Below, piece after piece: positions 61,492 to 64,000 of a stretch of DNA of 64,000 bases. A program made the position numbers and the translations under genes. The notes under the pieces were generated by a model. It made no database searches. It worked only from the letters and a program-made list of their open reading frames with translations, and was not told the DNA's origin. The first letter of the stretch is position 1, and each line of letters begins with the position of its first letter. The stretch comes from Paracoccus pantotrophus (GTDB lineage: Bacteria > Pseudomonadota > Alphaproteobacteria > Rhodobacterales > Rhodobacteraceae): the NCBI RefSeq assembly GCF_008824185.1, contig NZ_CP044423.1, positions 943,501 to 1,007,500 on the forward strand. Direction: 5' to 3'.

Positions 61492-63171
61492 TCAGTCACC
61501 CAGGTCAGACTGGATCCAGTAACGCTTGCGGAAGCCGCGCACGCATTCGATCTCGATGCCCTGGCGGGCGACGAGACGCGCGGTGTTGCTGCGGATTCCG
61601 TATCCGATTTCCGTGGTGCCCGGCAGGATGCGCAGGCTGAGCGGCGCCGCCCCGCGCGCGGCCAGGTCGCGTATCAGCCGCGCCGAATGCTGCGCCAGGA
61701 TGCGGGTGATCGCCTGCGGCTCGGGCTCGGGCAGGCCCTCGGACCGGGCAGGCGGCGGCGGGTCGTCGGGCAGGCCGTGGCGATGGGCGCGCGGGGCCAT
61801 GCGCTCGGCCACCCGGCGCAGGGTCGATTCGATGCGCAGCACGGTGCCGTCCGGCCGCATCGCCAGCCGCAGCGTGCCGGCATCCGGGGTCAGCACCGGG
61901 ATGCCGTCGATCGCCTGGCGGAACTGCACGATGATCTCGTCCAGGCTTTCCGCCGGCGGCTCGTCCAGCCGGCGCAGGCTGGCCGTCGCCGAAAGCGCCA
62001 GCGAGACGCGGTCGAAGACCAGCTCGATCCCCGCCGGCAGAAAGCCGTATGACCGCAGCACGGACCGGGCGCGGCTGACCAGGGCGCGGCGCGGCGGCAT
62101 CTCGCGCAGGCCGCCGCGTCCCGGCGCGCCGGGCTCCAGTTCCAGCAGGATATGCCCGTCCGGCCGGCGCTGGAAGCGCAGCGCCCCCCGGCCGGCCGAG
62201 ACCGCGTCCTGCGCCTCAAGGCCCGCCAGCGCCGGTCCCAGCCCCAGCCGCGACAACACCGACCGGGCCAGGGCGCGATCCTCGGTCACCGGCACCAGCC
62301 GCACGGCGCCGAACTCGGCCGGCGGTTCGGTCAGCGCCGCTTCGCGCTGGTAAAGCGCCCGCGGCGCGTGCCAGCGCCAGGCCCAGCATTGCGTCCCGCC
62401 GCGCTGCGCCGCGAAGCGCCGCTCGCCGAACAGCATGGCCAGCGCCGCCTCGCGATCGGGCGCGCAGGCACAGGCGACCGGGCTTTGATCGGGCGCGATG
62501 TCCCAGGCGCTGTCCAGCCAGGACTGCGCAAAGGGCTTGCCCATCTGCCAATGGCGCCAGAAATTCGCGCCATAGCGGCCCGAATCCCAGCAGATCGAAT
62601 CAAAGCCGAACAGCATCCGCAGCCCGTCATTGGCCCGCGCCCAGCTGTAAAGCGGGCTGAAGCCCCGCCCGACGCGCAGCGACTGGCTGGTGGACCAGAA
62701 CAGATAGCGCAGGCTGTCCGTGCCCAGCCGCATGCGTTCCGAGGTCAGGCAGGCGTCGGCCCCGGTCCAGAGCGCCCCCATCGGCAGGTGGAACACCCCG
62801 TCATCCTCCATCCGGCCATGGCCGGCGTGATAGAACACCCGCACCGAATCCATGTCCCGGCCCGGCGCATGTTCCATCGCCTGCCGGTCGTAGATCCAGG
62901 ATTTCACCGCAGCGTCCCGGCGCCAGAAATCCGGCGTGGCGAACCGGTCCACCACATCCAGGAACCCGCCCGCATCGCGATGCGCGGCATGCAGCGCCCC
63001 GGCGGCGCGATAGGTCTCGACGCTGCAGGCGCCATAGAGCCGGGGGGCGAGGCCGGGCATCTCGGCGGCTTCCGCAGGATCCGCCGCCACCTCCGTTTCC
63101 CGACCCGGCCGGGGGTGCAATTGCTGCATCCCATCGAAGCCGGAATCGGATCGGGAAACGAAATCTTCCAT
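61492..63171 (-). CDS. DUF6345-like caspase-fold protein with Ser at the expected catalytic Cys
   Basis: 559 residues; ATG 63171 is preceded by AAGGAG at 8-nt spacing. The N-terminal half (about 45-250) follows the DUF6345 / clan CD peptidase-like plan: CSVETYRAAGAL, RVFYHAGHGRMEDDGVF with the candidate catalytic His118, YLFWSTSQSLRVGRGF, ANDGLRMLFGFDSICWDSGR and AQSWLDSAWDIAPDQSPV. In the related proteins I recall, the strand before SL reads AAC-x-x-L with the nucleophile Cys; here Ser162 takes that place. The C-terminal half (about 285-559) is a separate, unrecognised alpha/beta region with two similar-looking halves and a Pro-rich linker near 470. No signal peptide. A peptidase-like or binding-only role is inferred. 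Confidence 0.6.
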   Translation of the reverse strand: MEDFVSRSDSGFDGMQQLHPRPGRETEVAADPAEAAEMPGLAPRLYGACSVETYRAAGALHAAHRDAGGFLDVVDRFATPDFWRRDAAVKSWIYDRQAMEHAPGRDMDSVRVFYHAGHGRMEDDGVFHLPMGALWTGADACLTSERMRLGTDSLRYLFWSTSQSLRVGRGFSPLYSWARANDGLRMLFGFDSICWDSGRYGANFWRHWQMGKPFAQSWLDSAWDIAPDQSPVACACAPDREAALAMLFGERRFAAQRGGTQCWAWRWHAPRALYQREAALTEPPAEFGAVRLVPVTEDRALARSVLSRLGLGPALAGLEAQDAVSAGRGALRFQRRPDGHILLELEPGAPGRGGLREMPPRRALVSRARSVLRSYGFLPAGIELVFDRVSLALSATASLRRLDEPPAESLDEIIVQFRQAIDGIPVLTPDAGTLRLAMRPDGTVLRIESTLRRVAERMAPRAHRHGLPDDPPPPARSEGLPEPEPQAITRILAQHSARLIRDLAARGAAPLSLRILPGTTEIGYGIRSNTARLVARQGIEIECVRGFRKRYWIQSDLGD

Positions 63172-63296
63172 GCCGAAGCTCCTTGCAGGACACGCGCCGG
63201 ATCTTTCGGACCCGGCAGGCGGACGCGGTCACAGGTTGCGTCGAAGCTAGGCCGGGCGGCGTGAACTGAACGTGAATCGATGATTAATGCACAAAA

Positions 63297-63313
63297 GGCC
63301 GGGAAATCCCGGC
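63297..63313 (-). terminator. Intrinsic terminator of the IclR-type gene
   Basis: On the minus strand GCCGGGA, loop TT, TCCCGGC is followed by CTTTTG. It lies 46 bp beyond the stop codon of the IclR-family gene and upstream of the promoter region of the DUF6345-like gene, so it insulates the two. Confidence 0.7.
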
Positions 63314-63358
63314 ATTCTTCCCAGGAATGAAAGCCCTTCCGGGCCACAATTGGACGAA

Positions 63359-64000
63359 TCAGCCGCTTTCGCCGGCGCGCGAAGCCGGCGCCATGCCCAG
63401 GGAAAGCTCGCGCGCGGCCTCGATCACCGCCTCGGACATGGCTTCGAGCCGCGCATCCGACATGCGCAGGCTCGGCCCCGAGACCGAGATCCCCGCCGCC
63501 GCCTCGCCCGCCAGGTCGAAGATCGGCGCGGCGATGCAGCGCATGCCGGGGGTGCGCTCCTCGTTGTCCAGAGCATAGCCGCGGGCACGGATGCGGGCCA
63601 GGTCGTCCAGAAGCGCCTGCGGGTCGGTCAGGGTCATCTCGGTGAACCGCTCCAGCCGCATCTCGCGGATCATGCGCTTCAGGTCCGCCGGCCGGGCATG
63701 GGCCAGCAGCGCCTTGCCGATCCCCGAGGCATGCAGCGCCGAGCGCGTGCCGGGCGGAAAGAAGGCGCGGATCGTCTCATGCGTCTCGGCCTGGCTCAGG
63801 AACAGCACCGCGTCGCCGTTCAGGATGCCCAGGTTCGCCGTCTCGCCCGTCACCTCCATCAGCCGGCGCAAGAGCGGCCGCGCCCGCTCGACCAGGCCCG
63901 AGCGGCGCATGAAGGCCGAGCCGTGGCGAAAGGCCGTGGGGCCCACATGCCAGGCCTGGGTCTGGCTGTCGCTTTCCGCGACCCCCCGTGCCGCCAGCGT
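63359..64000 (-). CDS. IclR-family transcriptional regulator (C-terminal part; start outside the window)
   Basis: 213 codons are present and the reading frame is open to base 64000. The visible part starts after the DNA-binding helix-turn-helix with LAARGVAESDSQTQAWHVGP, then the IclR effector domain: ETANLGILNGDAVLFLSQAE, SALHASGIGKALLAHARP, RGYALDNEERTPGMRCIAAP and AAAGISVSGPSLRMSDARLE. Effector domains of this type bind small organic acids such as glyoxylate or aromatic acids. The regulated operon lies beyond the window, so the ligand is unknown. A terminator follows at 63297-63313. Confidence 0.9.
   Translation of the reverse strand, partial: TLAARGVAESDSQTQAWHVGPTAFRHGSAFMRRSGLVERARPLLRRLMEVTGETANLGILNGDAVLFLSQAETHETIRAFFPPGTRSALHASGIGKALLAHARPADLKRMIREMRLERFTEMTLTDPQALLDDLARIRARGYALDNEERTPGMRCIAAPIFDLAGEAAAGISVSGPSLRMSDARLEAMSEAVIEAARELSLGMAPASRAGESG

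Noticed and set aside
61503..63264. Long plus-strand frames opposite the caspase-like gene
   Set aside because: Frames at 61526-62353 and 62152-63264 are antisense shadows; the minus-strand frame has a good ribosome binding site and recognisable motifs.

Overview
The window is a very G+C-rich stretch of an alphaproteobacterial chromosome. Gene content and codon habits fit the Rhodobacteraceae, and Paracoccus or a close relative is the best guess. Supporting points are an alphaproteobacterial short-form prolyl-tRNA synthetase, an NDUFS4-type complex I accessory subunit, an NnrS protein, a class II DAHP synthase, a HdaA with an N-terminal clamp motif, a PAS_5 protein and a DUF3422 protein. The genus is inferred from content, not from an alignment. 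I see no rRNA, tRNA, CRISPR array, insertion sequence or prophage. Most of the window is ordinary core genome.

Region by region. 1-6560 (minus strand): a surface-polysaccharide operon. It holds gmd, a GDP-fucose-synthase-like epimerase/reductase and a PLP enzyme whose Schiff-base lysine is replaced by histidine (ColD type), followed by a CE2-like SGNH esterase, a GT61 glycosyltransferase, a hexapeptide acyltransferase and the start of an AMP-forming ligase. The enzyme set predicts GDP-colitose rather than GDP-fucose; manC at 39.6 kb could supply its GDP-mannose. 6763-14046: proS, then a plus-strand run of PerM-type permease, hdaA, ppk1 and ppx (replication control and polyphosphate turnover). 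14226-20806: M19 dipeptidase, ABM-fold protein, orphan ParA, I78-type inhibitor lipoprotein, uvrB, NDUFS4 homologue, nnrS. 20807-21979: a gene-poor stretch, partly AT-rich. 21980-29932: thioredoxin-fold protein, gph, a DUF442 phosphatase, a 24-residue membrane protein, typA, a TetR-like regulator, a 2Fe-2S ferredoxin, xseA and purD.

29933-42775: a leucine-rich leader peptide ahead of leuA, a rhamnosyltransferase-like protein, the cell-shape operon mreB-mreC-mreD-mrdA-rodA, ghrA, manC, an orphan NMT1-like binding protein and a YitT-like protein. 42944-50677: ArsC/Spx-family reductase, DUF3422 protein, L,D-transpeptidase lipoprotein, an orphan small protein, an overlapping operon gmk / gamma-carbonic anhydrase / soluble PhoR-like kinase, a PAS_5 protein and class II DAHP synthase. 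50796-58882: a GlxA-type regulator, a complete branched-chain-amino-acid-type ABC transporter (livJ, G, F, H, M) with an internal terminator, and purM-purN.

59072-63171 is the most unusual part. A winged-helix/TPR regulator faces a pentapeptide-repeat protein and a DUF6345-like caspase-fold protein in which the expected catalytic cysteine is serine. The window ends inside an IclR-family regulator. Other notable signals are the leuA leader with rare CTT codons and a 22-bp repeat found four times just downstream of gene ends, always in the sense orientation and mostly set between GC-rich inverted repeats.
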